From assembly GCA_934162615.1 (NCBI GenBank), contig CAKPJK010000005.1, forward strand, positions 1 through 56,409: a stretch of 56,409 nt of DNA, in the 5' to 3' direction. The stretch's first letter is position 1. Every line of letters begins with the position of its first letter. Shown piece after piece: positions 8,051 to 17,250 of the stretch. The notes beneath the pieces are model-generated. The model was given only the letters and a program-made list of their open reading frames with translations, was not told where the DNA came from and ran no database searches. Source of the stretch: an uncultured Clostridia bacterium. GTDB taxonomy: Bacteria; Bacillota; Clostridia; TANB77; CAG-508. The translations under genes and the position numbers were made by a program.

Positions 8051-9427
8051 ATGAAAAAATTATTTTGCTTTTTAGCTTTAATTACAACATTTGGACTAAT
8101 AAACATTCCATCATACGCTGCTGAAGCACCTTCATATGACAGCACTTATAACAACAATCAAGGTGCATTTTTTGCAAATGGCACTCCTATTGTTATTTCT
8201 GAAGTTGAAGGAAATACAACCATTACTTGGAATGGAGGAAGTCAAATTGTTCCAAATACTGTAAGTGTTTTTGGCGGTGGAAATGGCGGCAATTATAACT
8301 CTTCTAAAATTACTATGAAAAGCGGAACTGTTCAAAATTTAGTTGCCGGTGGCATTGGATATTCTGCCGATAAATCTTCTACTGTTACAACTGCAAATAT
8401 CATAATAAATGGTGGTACTATTTCAAATGCCGTTGCTGGTGGTGGATATTTTAATGCAAAAGTTAACAAATCAAATATACAAATGAATGGTGGTACTGCT
8501 TTAACTGTTCAAGGTGGCGGTATGGCAAGTGGAAAAATTGATGGTGTAAATTACTCTGTTGGAACTAAAGAAGATAGTGAAAATTCTCCAAATAGAACAG
8601 AAAATGCAAAGGTCACAATTTCTGGTGGTAAAGTCACTTACGGAGTTTTTGGTGGTGGCCAAGGTTATTCATATACTGGTACTGTTAATCTTACAATTTC
8701 TGATGGTGATATGAGTAATTCTTATGTTACTGCTGGTGGTTCTAATGGATATACTGGTACTGCAAATGTTAAGTTGACCGGCGGTAAAATTGGTGTTTAC
8801 CAATCTGTTAATAGAGGCACTTTAAATAATGCTACTGTTAAAGTTGCTGGTTCTTCTATTGGAAAGTTTTATGTAGGTGGAGAGACTGAAGACAAATCTG
8901 TTACAGGCATTATTAATAAAATTAGTACTCTTTTAATTAGTGGTTCTATTGAATCCTTGGATCCGGGAACTAGCAATGGTTCGCCTATAACTATTGACAA
9001 TGAAAATTATAATGTAACTGCAACTGATTCAGTTAAAATTACAAATGATAATATTGGTAATTCTAAAAAAACTATTTCTTATAATTTTACTGTTTCAACA
9101 AAAACTGTAAAATTATTTGTTAATCAAAATATAAAAATATCTACTGTTATTACTACAGAGCCCTCTGGATATGAAGATGTTTTTGCTGATTTGTTTTCTT
9201 ATTCAGTTGATGACAAGTCTATTGCAACTGTAAGTGAAGATGGCATTATTACTGGTGTTTCAGTGGGTAATACTTCTGTTACTGTAAAAAATGGTGATAA
9301 AACTCAAATTGTTGATGTTACTGTTACTGATATTCAACCTTTAATTATTTTGCTTTATGTTCTTATTATTTCTGCTATAATTTTGTTTGCCATTTTATTT
9401 GTATTTTTATATTTGGAAATTTTTTAA
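8051..9427 (+). CDS. secreted repeat (beta-helix-like) protein with Ig-like domain and C-terminal membrane anchor
   Basis: One of two plus-strand genes. The 458-residue product has a signal peptide (MKKLFCFLALITTFGLINIP, predicted cut after AYA-like SYA near 24). Repeats rich in 'GGxI/V..AxxGGG' follow from about 50 to 310, each about 25-40 residues and alternating strands with Gly-Gly turns, as in beta-helix or passenger-type surface proteins. A bacterial Ig-like (BIG2-type) domain lies near 355-425 (SIATVSEDGIITGVSVGNTSVTV). The end is a single hydrophobic span (about 430-455) with no basic tail and no sortase motif. ATG has an AAGGAAGG site 9 bases upstream. Its role is unknown; a surface adhesin or stalk is a guess. 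Confidence 0.8.
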   Translation: MKKLFCFLALITTFGLINIPSYAAEAPSYDSTYNNNQGAFFANGTPIVISEVEGNTTITWNGGSQIVPNTVSVFGGGNGGNYNSSKITMKSGTVQNLVAGGIGYSADKSSTVTTANIIINGGTISNAVAGGGYFNAKVNKSNIQMNGGTALTVQGGGMASGKIDGVNYSVGTKEDSENSPNRTENAKVTISGGKVTYGVFGGGQGYSYTGTVNLTISDGDMSNSYVTAGGSNGYTGTANVKLTGGKIGVYQSVNRGTLNNATVKVAGSSIGKFYVGGETEDKSVTGIINKISTLLISGSIESLDPGTSNGSPITIDNENYNVTATDSVKITNDNIGNSKKTISYNFTVSTKTVKLFVNQNIKISTVITTEPSGYEDVFADLFSYSVDDKSIATVSEDGIITGVSVGNTSVTVKNGDKTQIVDVTVTDIQPLIILLYVLIISAIILFAILFVFLYLEIF

Positions 9428-9456
9428 TAGAATTTTTTGAGAATAATAATATATTT

Positions 9457-9512
9457 TCGACAAAAAGTGGCAAAAAGGTGAGACAGATTTGGACTGTCCC
9501 ACCTGTCTCATT
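9457..9512. repeat. REP-like palindrome copy A (TGAGACAG...CTGTCTCA)
   Basis: TGAGACAG (9479-9486) pairs with CTGTCTCA (9503-9510), and the loop carries GGACTGTCC. The block begins with TCGACAAAA and closely matches copy B at 18177-18232, which has the same start, the same loop and compensated stem bases (G-C versus A-T). It lies between two convergent genes and can terminate either. Copies with compensatory stem changes suggest that the RNA or DNA hairpin itself is conserved. Confidence 0.75.
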
Positions 9513-9587
9513 TATATGTGCAATTTATTCCATTTTTAATTTTCCTTCTAATCTAAACATCATCTTTTTAACCTTTATAATATTTTC

Positions 9588-10340
9588 TCATTGTACTTCT
9601 TTTAATATTCCCAAAAGTACATATCTTGCATTTTTAAAATCATAGGAACAAGTAGAAAGTGTTACTATTTTATTTTCTTGTTTTACCTCTGTTTGGCTTT
9701 TAAAAGTAGAATTATTCATTGCTGTTTTTATTAATTTTTCGTTTGTTTCACTCGTTTTTGGAAAACTGTATATGTCGCTTTCACTAGTTGTTGTATATCC
9801 TGCAAATAATTCAATTATATAATTTTTATTTTCAGTAAATAGATACATGTATGAGTGTTCCTTAAAATATTCCTGTTTTTTATAATTAGTTAATGTTCCA
9901 AACATAGTATCATTTTTCATATTGTGTCCATATATTATGGTATTATAGTCTTCAAAATCACTATTGTTTTTGCAATCAATAAATATTGTTCCACCTGGAT
10001 TATATGTTTTATCTAAAAGTCTTCTTAAATAATATTCATTGTCATTTGCTTGTGCAATTGGGTAATTAATTGGTGTTCCTTCACTATATATCCAGGCTAC
10101 AATGTCTTTATTTACCTTTTTTAATGTATTAAAATCAATATTTATAGGAATTTGCTCCTGTATATCCATGTTATTTTGCTTTCTACTTTGCACATTATTT
10201 GTTATAGCTGTTTTAAGTAGGCTATCTCTTAATTTTTCTTGTTGCTTTTCTTCTTTGTTGTAAATATATAATTTGTATGCAAAAAAAGAAAAAGAGCATA
10301 AACATATTATTATTATTAAATTTTGTACTATTTTTTTCAA
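9588..10340 (-). CDS. srtB: class B sortase
   Basis: This 250-residue membrane-anchored transpeptidase has an N-terminal membrane helix (about 5-25) and a sortase B catalytic domain. The catalytic His is in IIYGHNM, the Cys in TLSTCSYDF and the Arg in ARYVLLGI, and the spacing and extra N-terminal helix region (DIVAWIYSEGTPINYPI) are those of class B. It would cleave a sorting motif on secreted proteins and join them to peptidoglycan. The start must be TTG at 10340: an in-frame TGA lies just upstream and GAGG lies about 8 bases before it. The large M6 protease encoded upstream ends in a plausible substrate tail. A terminator (10360-10401) separates the two. Confidence 0.93.
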   Translation of the reverse strand: MKKIVQNLIIIICLCSFSFFAYKLYIYNKEEKQQEKLRDSLLKTAITNNVQSRKQNNMDIQEQIPINIDFNTLKKVNKDIVAWIYSEGTPINYPIAQANDNEYYLRRLLDKTYNPGGTIFIDCKNNSDFEDYNTIIYGHNMKNDTMFGTLTNYKKQEYFKEHSYMYLFTENKNYIIELFAGYTTTSESDIYSFPKTSETNEKLIKTAMNNSTFKSQTEVKQENKIVTLSTCSYDFKNARYVLLGILKEVQ

Positions 10341-10359
10341 TTTATTGCCTCTATTTCAT

Positions 10360-10401
10360 AAAAATTACCAAGCAAAATTAGTTTTTTACTTGGTGATTTT
10401 T
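10360..10401 (-). terminator. hairpin terminator between the surface-protein operon and srtB
   Basis: AAAAATTACCAAG (10360-10372) pairs with CTTGGTGATTTTT (10389-10401) with one mismatch. It follows the stop of the small membrane protein gene (10416) on the minus strand. Confidence 0.65.
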
Positions 10402-10415
10402 ATATTTTCTAAAAT

Positions 10416-10832
10416 TTATTTGTTTTCTTTCTTTAAAATGTACTCTTCACCAATAGATACTGTTCCTTCTTTTGATATAAGTTTCAATATTCCATCTTTT
10501 AATTCAAATGAATATTTTGCATCTTGAACCTCATCTTTTGAAAAGTCAATGTTTAAAGTATTTCCTTCTACTTTATATGTATACTCAAAATTATAATTTT
10601 CTGAACTCATACTTCCTGTTCCATCTTCTTTAAACACATATTTTGTACCATTTTCTTCATATAAAAATGTGCCTATTAAAGAGTCTCCATTATAATTTGA
10701 TGTTTCTTTATTTTTTGAACTTTCTTTATTCTTATCTAGTTTTAAAAATACTATTATTGCTATAAGTACAAGAACTATAGCAATAATAATTATTAATGAC
10801 GAGCTTTTTTTCTTGAACCTTTTATTTTGCAT
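10416..10832 (-). CDS. small membrane-anchored lipocalin-like/unknown protein
   Basis: The product is about 138 residues: basic N terminus (MQNKRFKKKSS), one membrane helix (LIIIIAIVLVLIAIIVFL), a polar linker, then a beta-rich extracellular domain (GTFLYEENGTKYVFKEDGTGSMSS ... YTYKVEGNTLNIDF, split across strands). This resembles small secreted domains that repeat 'G.Y..E..GT.Y.F..DGTG', found in many Clostridia. I chose ATG 10832, which overlaps the end of the M6 protease gene by 40 bases; starts farther up would add an unlikely Trp/Cys-containing leader. The function is unknown. Cotranscription with the M6 protease and closeness to srtB point to the cell surface. Confidence 0.7.
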   Translation of the reverse strand: MQNKRFKKKSSSLIIIIAIVLVLIAIIVFLKLDKNKESSKNKETSNYNGDSLIGTFLYEENGTKYVFKEDGTGSMSSENYNFEYTYKVEGNTLNIDFSKDEVQDAKYSFELKDGILKLISKEGTVSIGEEYILKKENK

Positions 10833-13800
10833 CCTAATACTATAACAAATAAAATTCCAGAAACTGCTAATCCTACTCTCCATAATACTATGTTGCTTAA
10901 ATCATCTGTTTTAGGTGTAGTTGCTTGTTTGTTATCATCTTTTGTGTTTTGTTGGTTTGATGTTTCTTCTTTTGATGTATTTTTTTCTTCTTGTTCTGCT
11001 TGCTCTACATTTTTATTATCTTCTGTTTTTTTGCTTTCAGCAATTACAAATTCAGTTTCAACTTCTCCATCGTCATAAACAAATGCTATTTTGTGTTCTC
11101 CAATTGATAATGTATTTAAGTAATCTGCTTTTAGTGTAACAATTGTACTTCCTGATTTTGCTGTATAGTTTGATTTGTCAACTAAATTTTCATCTACTTT
11201 TATTCCTTGGAATTTATCAAATTTACCATTTGATTTTATTGTGATTTCGTTACTATCTTTATTTTGATGTGTTGATCCCGCACCTTCTATTATTGCATAT
11301 ACAAATTTAGAAGTTGTTTTCTTTGTTCTACTTAATTCTTTATTACATTCAGAACAATAGATAACTTCTTCATAACTTCCTTCTTTGTTAACTGTTGCTT
11401 CTATTTCATTTTCAATAATAATTGCACCTTCTGTGTGTCCTTTTGCTGGTATTGTTTTTGGTGTACTTGATATTTTGGCATTACAAGTTTTACAATATAC
11501 TACTTCATTATATTTTCCTTCAGTTGTACATGTTGCTGGTTTTTCGTTTTCTTTTACTGGTTCTCCTGCTGTATGTCCTGTTGCTTTGTCTACTTTATTT
11601 GTACTTGACATTTTATAACCACATACAGAACAATACAATACTTCATCATGACTTCCGTCTACTGTACATGTTGCTGGTTTTTCATTTTCTTTTACTGGAG
11701 CAGATGCTTTGTGTTCTTCTTCATCAACTTTTGTTCCGCAACCACATACTTTCCAGTGTTTTGTACTATCTTTTCCGTAGTCGCCTTCTCCTATATGGTT
11801 TATTTTTGTGTCTGCGATTCCACAACGTGAGCACTCATTCCAATGTTGTGTTTCATTTGTTCTTGGTATTGAAAAGTCGTGTCCTAGTGCTTTTGTTTTT
11901 TCTGCTTCGACTGTTGTCTCTGTTACTCCATCTGCTTTAAATACTTTTCCACAGTCATCACATATTTTATATTCGTTGTTTCCTTTTTCTGTGCATGTTG
12001 CTGCTTTTGCTGGTATTGTTATTTTGTTTAAATGCTTACATTGTAGACTATTAACCGTTTCTTTTTCTTTTACTACAATTATTCCATCAGTTGATCTTTT
12101 TAGTTGTACATATATCTTATTATCTATTGACGCTAAATTCAAACTACCAGAAGCAGCCGCATTATCCACATCAATTCCTTCTTGTTCAAACTTTTTATTG
12201 TTTTGATTATATGCATACACTTTTGCTTTTTCAGTTCCTGTTATATCTGTTACTAATACATATAAATTCCCTTGTGATACAGTAATTTTAGGTTCTCCAA
12301 ATGTAATATCAGTATTTATAGTTTCAAAATTATTTTCATCATATACTACCATTTTCATTGTTTTATTATTAGTATCACTTCCTAATGCAAAATAAATTTT
12401 ATTATTAAGTGAAACTACATCAAATTGATTAGAATTTAAATTACTTGTTATCTCTTTAAATTTATTTTTTTCTAATTGGTATATTTTTATATTTCCATTA
12501 CTATTTCTACATATTGCATAAATATTATTATTTATTACTTCTATTTTTGGTATTCCTACAAATTCATTTGTATTTCCTTCGTAATATGTTCCTATCTCAG
12601 ACAAAGTATTATTTTTAAATTCATACAATGATGCTTTATGACTGCTTCCATCCACTTTTGTTATGTACAATTTTTCATTATATACTTTGTATGAATATGA
12701 ACCGTTTGTATCTGATAAAGATGTTACTTTTGTCCATCCATTATTGTATTTATATAAATTTATATTTGGCCATGATGAGGTAATTAAATACAATTCCTCG
12801 TTAAGGTTTAACAATGAAACTCCTGTTATATAATTTGTATCTTCCATATTAGCGGTATTTATATTTTTCCATTCTGAGCCCTCATATGTACTTGTATATA
12901 TTTTATTATTTCCTGTACTTACTGTGTAAATTTTATTTTTATATGATATTATGTCTGCATTTTTTGGTGTATATTCATCTACTCCTGTTTCATCTTTGTA
13001 ATTTGTATTTTTCCAAGTATCGTAATCCTTTGCGTTTGGTATTGTGACATCACATGTCATATTGTTACCATCACTATTTGAGATATTACTTATAACAATT
13101 CCTGAATTAGTACCGTCACTAAATGTTAATGCTCCTTTTGTTACATTTAAATCACTTGAGCCTATTGTTGTTTTTCCTGTTTCTTCTGAATATGCTGCAT
13201 TATATATTTCTCCTCTTAATGTTGAGTCATCTTTTTTGCCTGATTCTTCTCTAAATACATATACACCTGTCTGTCCTCTATTATTGCTTAGTCCTGTTAC
13301 AGTTGTATTTACTCTATAAACTATAATTCCAGAATGTCCTATAGACCTATCTAGATGTTCCATGTCTGCTGATTTTTTTCTAAATTCAACAACAAATAAT
13401 TCATATTCGTTAAATGGTGATTTTAAAATATATGCTTGGTTGCCATTTGGATTATCTTGTGTGTCAAGTTTCAGTGTTTGACTTTTTGTTATGGTATCTA
13501 TATTTATCCAATTTGTGTATTTCATTCTTAAATATGCTAATGGATATGACATATATTTATTAGCTTGTCCCATTATATCCCATGAGTATACAGGGTATGA
13601 TCCTGCTTCTGATGTGTATAAATCTGGATATCCTAATGAGTGCATAAATTCATGTGCTATTACTCCTGCTCCGCTGTTTCCTATTGAATATGTATTTAGC
13701 ATATTATATGTTCCTATTCTTTTGCCTGACCAAGATTCATCAGATCCATAATCACTTTTGTGGCTTACTAATGTTGAGTTTGATTCAACAGATTCGGATC

Positions 13801-14257
13801 CGCCTTTTAGTACTATAGAAAAGTTGTCTATAAATCCATCATTATTATAATCTAATTTGTCTTTAATATCTGGAATTGATGTAATTAAACTATGTATTAT
13901 TGTATAATCAAGATTATTTTTGTCTAGGCCATCAATTGAACATGGCAATTCATATGGGATTATTTTGTTTCCATCATATTGAGGAAATATATTTTTTAGT
14001 TCAAATTTCCCATATGATATTTTATTTAAATATCCTTTTACTGATAGTTCTCCTGTACCGTTATACATTTCGAGCATATTTTGTGTATTATTTGTTAAAT
14101 AGTCTCTTCCTTCTGTATCACCTTTAAAATATGCAAATAATACAACATTTGCGAATTGTTCTTTTTCTTTATCTGATGTTTTTGCATTAGTAATTAAAGG
14201 TATTGTTATTAATCCTATTATTGTAATTATTAAAGATATACTTATTATTTTTTTCAT
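10793..14257 (-). CDS. M6-family (immune inhibitor A-like) metalloprotease with Cys-pair repeats and sortase-type tail
   Basis: This is a secreted 1154-residue protein. It has a signal peptide (1-24, ending ITNA), an M6 metalloprotease domain with zinc motif HEFMHSLGYPD (His about 202 and 206), then a beta-propeller-like region of short YxVxxxKIYxx repeats (about 430-740). At least five 35-40 residue repeats with paired cysteines follow (CxxC plus GHTxGxxxxENExPATC type), and a final beta domain. The end reads TPKTD, a hydrophobic span and KIKGSRKKARH, the layout of a cell-wall sorting signal with D in place of the usual G. It fits a class B sortase substrate, and srtB is next but one. Start ATG 14257 has AGGGGGG 8 bases upstream; an upstream in-frame ATG adds a non-signal leader and is rejected. 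Confidence 0.88.
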   Translation of the reverse strand: MKKIISISLIITIIGLITIPLITNAKTSDKEKEQFANVVLFAYFKGDTEGRDYLTNNTQNMLEMYNGTGELSVKGYLNKISYGKFELKNIFPQYDGNKIIPYELPCSIDGLDKNNLDYTIIHSLITSIPDIKDKLDYNNDGFIDNFSIVLKGGSESVESNSTLVSHKSDYGSDESWSGKRIGTYNMLNTYSIGNSGAGVIAHEFMHSLGYPDLYTSEAGSYPVYSWDIMGQANKYMSYPLAYLRMKYTNWINIDTITKSQTLKLDTQDNPNGNQAYILKSPFNEYELFVVEFRKKSADMEHLDRSIGHSGIIVYRVNTTVTGLSNNRGQTGVYVFREESGKKDDSTLRGEIYNAAYSEETGKTTIGSSDLNVTKGALTFSDGTNSGIVISNISNSDGNNMTCDVTIPNAKDYDTWKNTNYKDETGVDEYTPKNADIISYKNKIYTVSTGNNKIYTSTYEGSEWKNINTANMEDTNYITGVSLLNLNEELYLITSSWPNINLYKYNNGWTKVTSLSDTNGSYSYKVYNEKLYITKVDGSSHKASLYEFKNNTLSEIGTYYEGNTNEFVGIPKIEVINNNIYAICRNSNGNIKIYQLEKNKFKEITSNLNSNQFDVVSLNNKIYFALGSDTNNKTMKMVVYDENNFETINTDITFGEPKITVSQGNLYVLVTDITGTEKAKVYAYNQNNKKFEQEGIDVDNAAASGSLNLASIDNKIYVQLKRSTDGIIVVKEKETVNSLQCKHLNKITIPAKAATCTEKGNNEYKICDDCGKVFKADGVTETTVEAEKTKALGHDFSIPRTNETQHWNECSRCGIADTKINHIGEGDYGKDSTKHWKVCGCGTKVDEEEHKASAPVKENEKPATCTVDGSHDEVLYCSVCGYKMSSTNKVDKATGHTAGEPVKENEKPATCTTEGKYNEVVYCKTCNAKISSTPKTIPAKGHTEGAIIIENEIEATVNKEGSYEEVIYCSECNKELSRTKKTTSKFVYAIIEGAGSTHQNKDSNEITIKSNGKFDKFQGIKVDENLVDKSNYTAKSGSTIVTLKADYLNTLSIGEHKIAFVYDDGEVETEFVIAESKKTEDNKNVEQAEQEEKNTSKEETSNQQNTKDDNKQATTPKTDDLSNIVLWRVGLAVSGILFVIVLGCKIKGSRKKARH

Positions 14258-14329
14258 ATGTTCCCCCCTTATTTTCCAATTCCAATATAACATAAAAATC
14301 ATTTTTAGACAATATATTTTAGAATTATT

Positions 14330-16528
14330 TTATTTTTTTAATCTAATAGCATTTAACACAACAGTCAAACTGCTAATCGTCATTGCGAATGCCGCAATCA
14401 TTGGATTCATAGTAATTCCTAGTGGTTGCAAAATACCACAAGCAATTGGAATCATGCAGATATTATAGAAAAACGCCCAAAATAAATTTTGTTTTATATT
14501 TCTTATAGTCTTTCTACTAATTTCAATTAAATCATTAATCTTTTCCAAGTTATCATTCATAAGAACTACTTGTGAAGAATCCATAGCGATATCTGTACCA
14601 CTTGAAACTGATACACCAATATCTGCTGTTACAAGGCATACACTGTCATTTATTCCATCTCCACACATCATTACAAGTCCATTTTCTCTAAATTTTTTAA
14701 TGTGTTCTGATTTTTCTTTTGGTGTTACATTTGAGATAACTTTATTAATCCCAATTTCTTTGGCAATTATTTCTGCGGTTTTCTCATTATCTCCTGTTAA
14801 CATTACAATATCAATGTTTCTACTTTTAAGTTCTTTTATTACATCAATAACATTTTCTTTTAGTATATCTTTTACTCCAATTAATGCTATTAACTCATCA
14901 TTTAGACTTACAAATAAAATGCTATTCCCTGCATTTACTAATGTTTGTTCATCTTGTTCGTTACTTATTTTGATATTATTTTCTGTCATTAATTTTTTAT
15001 TACCAATTAAAAATCTATCTCCGTTTTGTGTGATTCCTTCAACTCCAAATCCTGGTATTGCTTTAAATTCTTTTATTTCTTCTAGTTCTATTTTTTCTTC
15101 TTGTGCTTTTTTTACAATTGCTCTTGCTATTGGATGTTCTGATTTATTTTCTATACTTGCAACTTTTCTTAATATTTCTTTTTCTTCTATATTGCTGTAA
15201 TTATATATTTTTGAAATGCTTAATTCACCTTTTGTTAGTGTTCCTGTTTTATCAAAGCAAATTGTTTTCACTTTATGTGCATTTTCTAATGTTTCACTTG
15301 TTTTTACCAATATTCCTTTTTTACTTGCATTTCCTGATGCAATAACTATTGCAAGTGGTGTTGCTAATCCTAAACTACATGGACATGCAACAACTAATAT
15401 ACTTACAAATATGTTTATTGCAGTTGCTACATTTTTTGAAATCAGCAACCATAAAATAAATGCTAAAACCGCAATTACCAAAACTACTGGTACAAAGTAT
15501 CCACTTATTTTATCTGCGATTTTTGCTATTGGTGCTTTTGTGCCTGTGGCTTGTGTTACTAGTCTTACAATTTCTGAAACAGTTGATTCTTTGCCAATTT
15601 TTTCTGCTTTATATTTTATTGTTCCTTCATAATTTATACTTCCTGCAATTACTTTCGAACCTTTTTCTCTTTTTACTGGCACACTTTCACCTGTTATAAA
15701 TGATTCATTAATATGTGTTGTGCCATCTGTTATTTCTCCATCAACTGCTATTTTTTCTCCTGGTTTGCATATTACAATATCACCTTTTTGTATTTCATCC
15801 AATGTTACTGTAATTTCTTGTCCATCTCTTAAAATTACTGCATTATTTGGAGTTATACTCATCAATTGTTGTAATGCCTCTTTTGTTTTATCTTTATTTT
15901 TATTTTCTACATATCTTCCTATTTCTATAAAAAATATAACTATTGCGGCTGATTCATAATATAGGCTTGCTACATGCATTACGTGCCCTTTTAAAATTTG
16001 AATTGTTCCATATATACTGTAAATATAACTTGCTAAAACTCCTATCATTACTAGTGTATCCATATTGGGTGTTTTGTGTATTAAGTTTTTATATCCATTT
16101 TTTATTATGTCTTTTCCTAAAATTAATACTATTGTTGTTAAAATAAATAGTGATATTGCATAATTTACTGGATATGTCATCATATTCAAAAATGGAATTA
16201 CCGGCAAGCCTATCATATGTGACATTGATATATATAATACTAATATTGATATTATTGTTATTGCTATTAGTTTATATTTTTCATTTGATTTTTTCTTTTC
16301 TTCTTTTTCAAAATTGTCTATTCCTAAACTCTCGAATCCGGCTTTTTCTACAAATTTTTCTACTTGTTCTAGTGTTAGTTTTTTGTCGTCATATTCTATG
16401 TTTGCATTATTCATTATTAAATTTACTGTTGCTTGTTTTATTCCGTCTTGCTTGTTTAGATATTTTTCTAGTCCTGAAGAACAAGCGCTACAAGTCATTC
16501 CATCAATTTTTAATAATACTTTTTTCAT
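14330..16528 (-). CDS. copA: copper-translocating P1B-type ATPase
   Basis: This 732-residue copper exporter has an N-terminal heavy-metal-associated domain (GMTCSACSSGL, about 10-20), eight membrane helices, a TGES actuator motif (FITGESVP), the ion-binding ACPCSLGLATP in helix 6, phosphorylation site DKTGTLTKG, the HP motif (ENKSEHPIARAI) and YN / MxxSS elements in the last helices, which together mark Cu(I) transport. The hinge motif reads GDGINDSVCL where GDGINDAPAL is almost universal, an oddity to verify. It starts 5 bases after the copZ-like gene and is under CsoR-type control. No terminator is obvious downstream. Confidence 0.94.
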   Translation of the reverse strand: MKKVLLKIDGMTCSACSSGLEKYLNKQDGIKQATVNLIMNNANIEYDDKKLTLEQVEKFVEKAGFESLGIDNFEKEEKKKSNEKYKLIAITIISILVLYISMSHMIGLPVIPFLNMMTYPVNYAISLFILTTIVLILGKDIIKNGYKNLIHKTPNMDTLVMIGVLASYIYSIYGTIQILKGHVMHVASLYYESAAIVIFFIEIGRYVENKNKDKTKEALQQLMSITPNNAVILRDGQEITVTLDEIQKGDIVICKPGEKIAVDGEITDGTTHINESFITGESVPVKREKGSKVIAGSINYEGTIKYKAEKIGKESTVSEIVRLVTQATGTKAPIAKIADKISGYFVPVVLVIAVLAFILWLLISKNVATAINIFVSILVVACPCSLGLATPLAIVIASGNASKKGILVKTSETLENAHKVKTICFDKTGTLTKGELSISKIYNYSNIEEKEILRKVASIENKSEHPIARAIVKKAQEEKIELEEIKEFKAIPGFGVEGITQNGDRFLIGNKKLMTENNIKISNEQDEQTLVNAGNSILFVSLNDELIALIGVKDILKENVIDVIKELKSRNIDIVMLTGDNEKTAEIIAKEIGINKVISNVTPKEKSEHIKKFRENGLVMMCGDGINDSVCLVTADIGVSVSSGTDIAMDSSQVVLMNDNLEKINDLIEISRKTIRNIKQNLFWAFFYNICMIPIACGILQPLGITMNPMIAAFAMTISSLTVVLNAIRLKK

Positions 16529-16533
16529 AGTAA

Positions 16534-16740
16534 TTATTCTCCTTTGAAACCTGCATCTTGTATAGCTTCTTTAATGTTTTCTAGGCTAATTTTTGCTTCG
16601 TCATATTTTATTGTTGCTTTCTTTTCTTCTAAACTAACTTTTGCTATTTCTACACCATCTAAATTATTTAATATTTTCTCTAATCTTGTTGAGCATCCTG
16701 CACAGTGCATTCCTTCTATTTTTAAATTTGTTTCTTTCAT
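16534..16740 (-). CDS. copZ: CopZ-like copper chaperone (heavy-metal-associated domain)
   Basis: This 68-residue single-domain metallochaperone has the metal site GMHCAGCST (CxxC near residues 13-16) and the betaalphabetabetaalphabeta ferredoxin-like HMA pattern. It should bind Cu(I) in the cytoplasm and pass it to CopA, whose gene follows after 5 bases. ATG 16740 is preceded by GAGGAAAATATA. It is the middle gene of csoR-copZ-copA. Confidence 0.92.
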   Translation of the reverse strand: MKETNLKIEGMHCAGCSTRLEKILNNLDGVEIAKVSLEEKKATIKYDEAKISLENIKEAIQDAGFKGE

Positions 16741-16797
16741 TATATTTTCCTCCTCAAATTTTTATTTTTTAATAACGTACTTTTTTATGTTCTTTTC

Positions 16798-17091
16798 TTA
16801 TTTGTTGAACCTTTTAAAAAGCCCTATCAATTCATCTATTATTTCTATATTTCCCTTTTCTATGTCTTCTGATACACAAGTATATAAATGTTGTTCTAAC
16901 ATATGATTTGATAGACTTTTCAATGAATTTTGTGCCGCTGATAATTGTATCAAAATGTCATTACAGTATGTGTCTTTTTCTACCATTCTTTTTATTCCTG
17001 CTAATTGTCCCTCTATTCTGCTTAGTCTATTTATTATTAGTTTCTTTTCGTCTTCTCCTCTAAGTGTTTTCTTGTGTTTACATTCTTCCAT
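16798..17091 (-). CDS. csoR: CsoR-family copper-sensing transcriptional repressor
   Basis: This 97-residue all-helical repressor is of the CsoR/RcnR family. The Cu(I) ligands are present as a Cys in DTYCNDILIQ and as His and Cys in NHMLEQHLYTCV, the C-H-C set of true CsoR rather than RcnR or persulfide sensors. The RLSRIEGQLAGIKRMVE helix is the family signature. It heads the csoR-copZ-copA operon and sits 88 bases below a promoter whose spacer contains a matching operator (17185-17201), so the operon is autoregulated: copper binding should release the repressor. ATG 17091. Confidence 0.94.
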   Translation of the reverse strand: MEECKHKKTLRGEDEKKLIINRLSRIEGQLAGIKRMVEKDTYCNDILIQLSAAQNSLKSLSNHMLEQHLYTCVSEDIEKGNIEIIDELIGLFKRFNK

Positions 17092-17179
17092 TTTATCACT
17101 TCCTTTCTAAAACACTAATGGTTATCAATCGCGAATAAGTCATAGAACTTTTTTAATAATTAGTTTTATTTTCTTAATT

Positions 17180-17208
17180 ATTATATACCCATCAGGGGTA
17201 TTTGTAAA
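17180..17208 (-). promoter_or_regulatory. csoR-copZ-copA promoter with CsoR operator in the spacer
   Basis: On the minus strand the -35 TTTACA (17203-17208) and the -10 TATAAT (17180-17185) are 17 bases apart. The palindrome ATACCC-ATCAG-GGGTAT (17185-17201) fills the spacer. It has the same arms as the CsoR box known from Bacillus subtilis copZA (ATACCC..GGGTAT). Binding there would block RNA polymerase. A second GGGGGTAT half-site lies at 17212-17219, just upstream of the -35 element. Confidence 0.9.
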
Positions 17209-17250
17209 TATGGGGGTATATATAATTTTTTATTTAAATACCGGCAGTTT

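Noticed and set aside
17209..17250. Promoter for a plus-strand gene downstream of the copper operator
   Set aside because: No open frame with ribosome site follows on plus; the elements fit the minus-strand csoR promoter.
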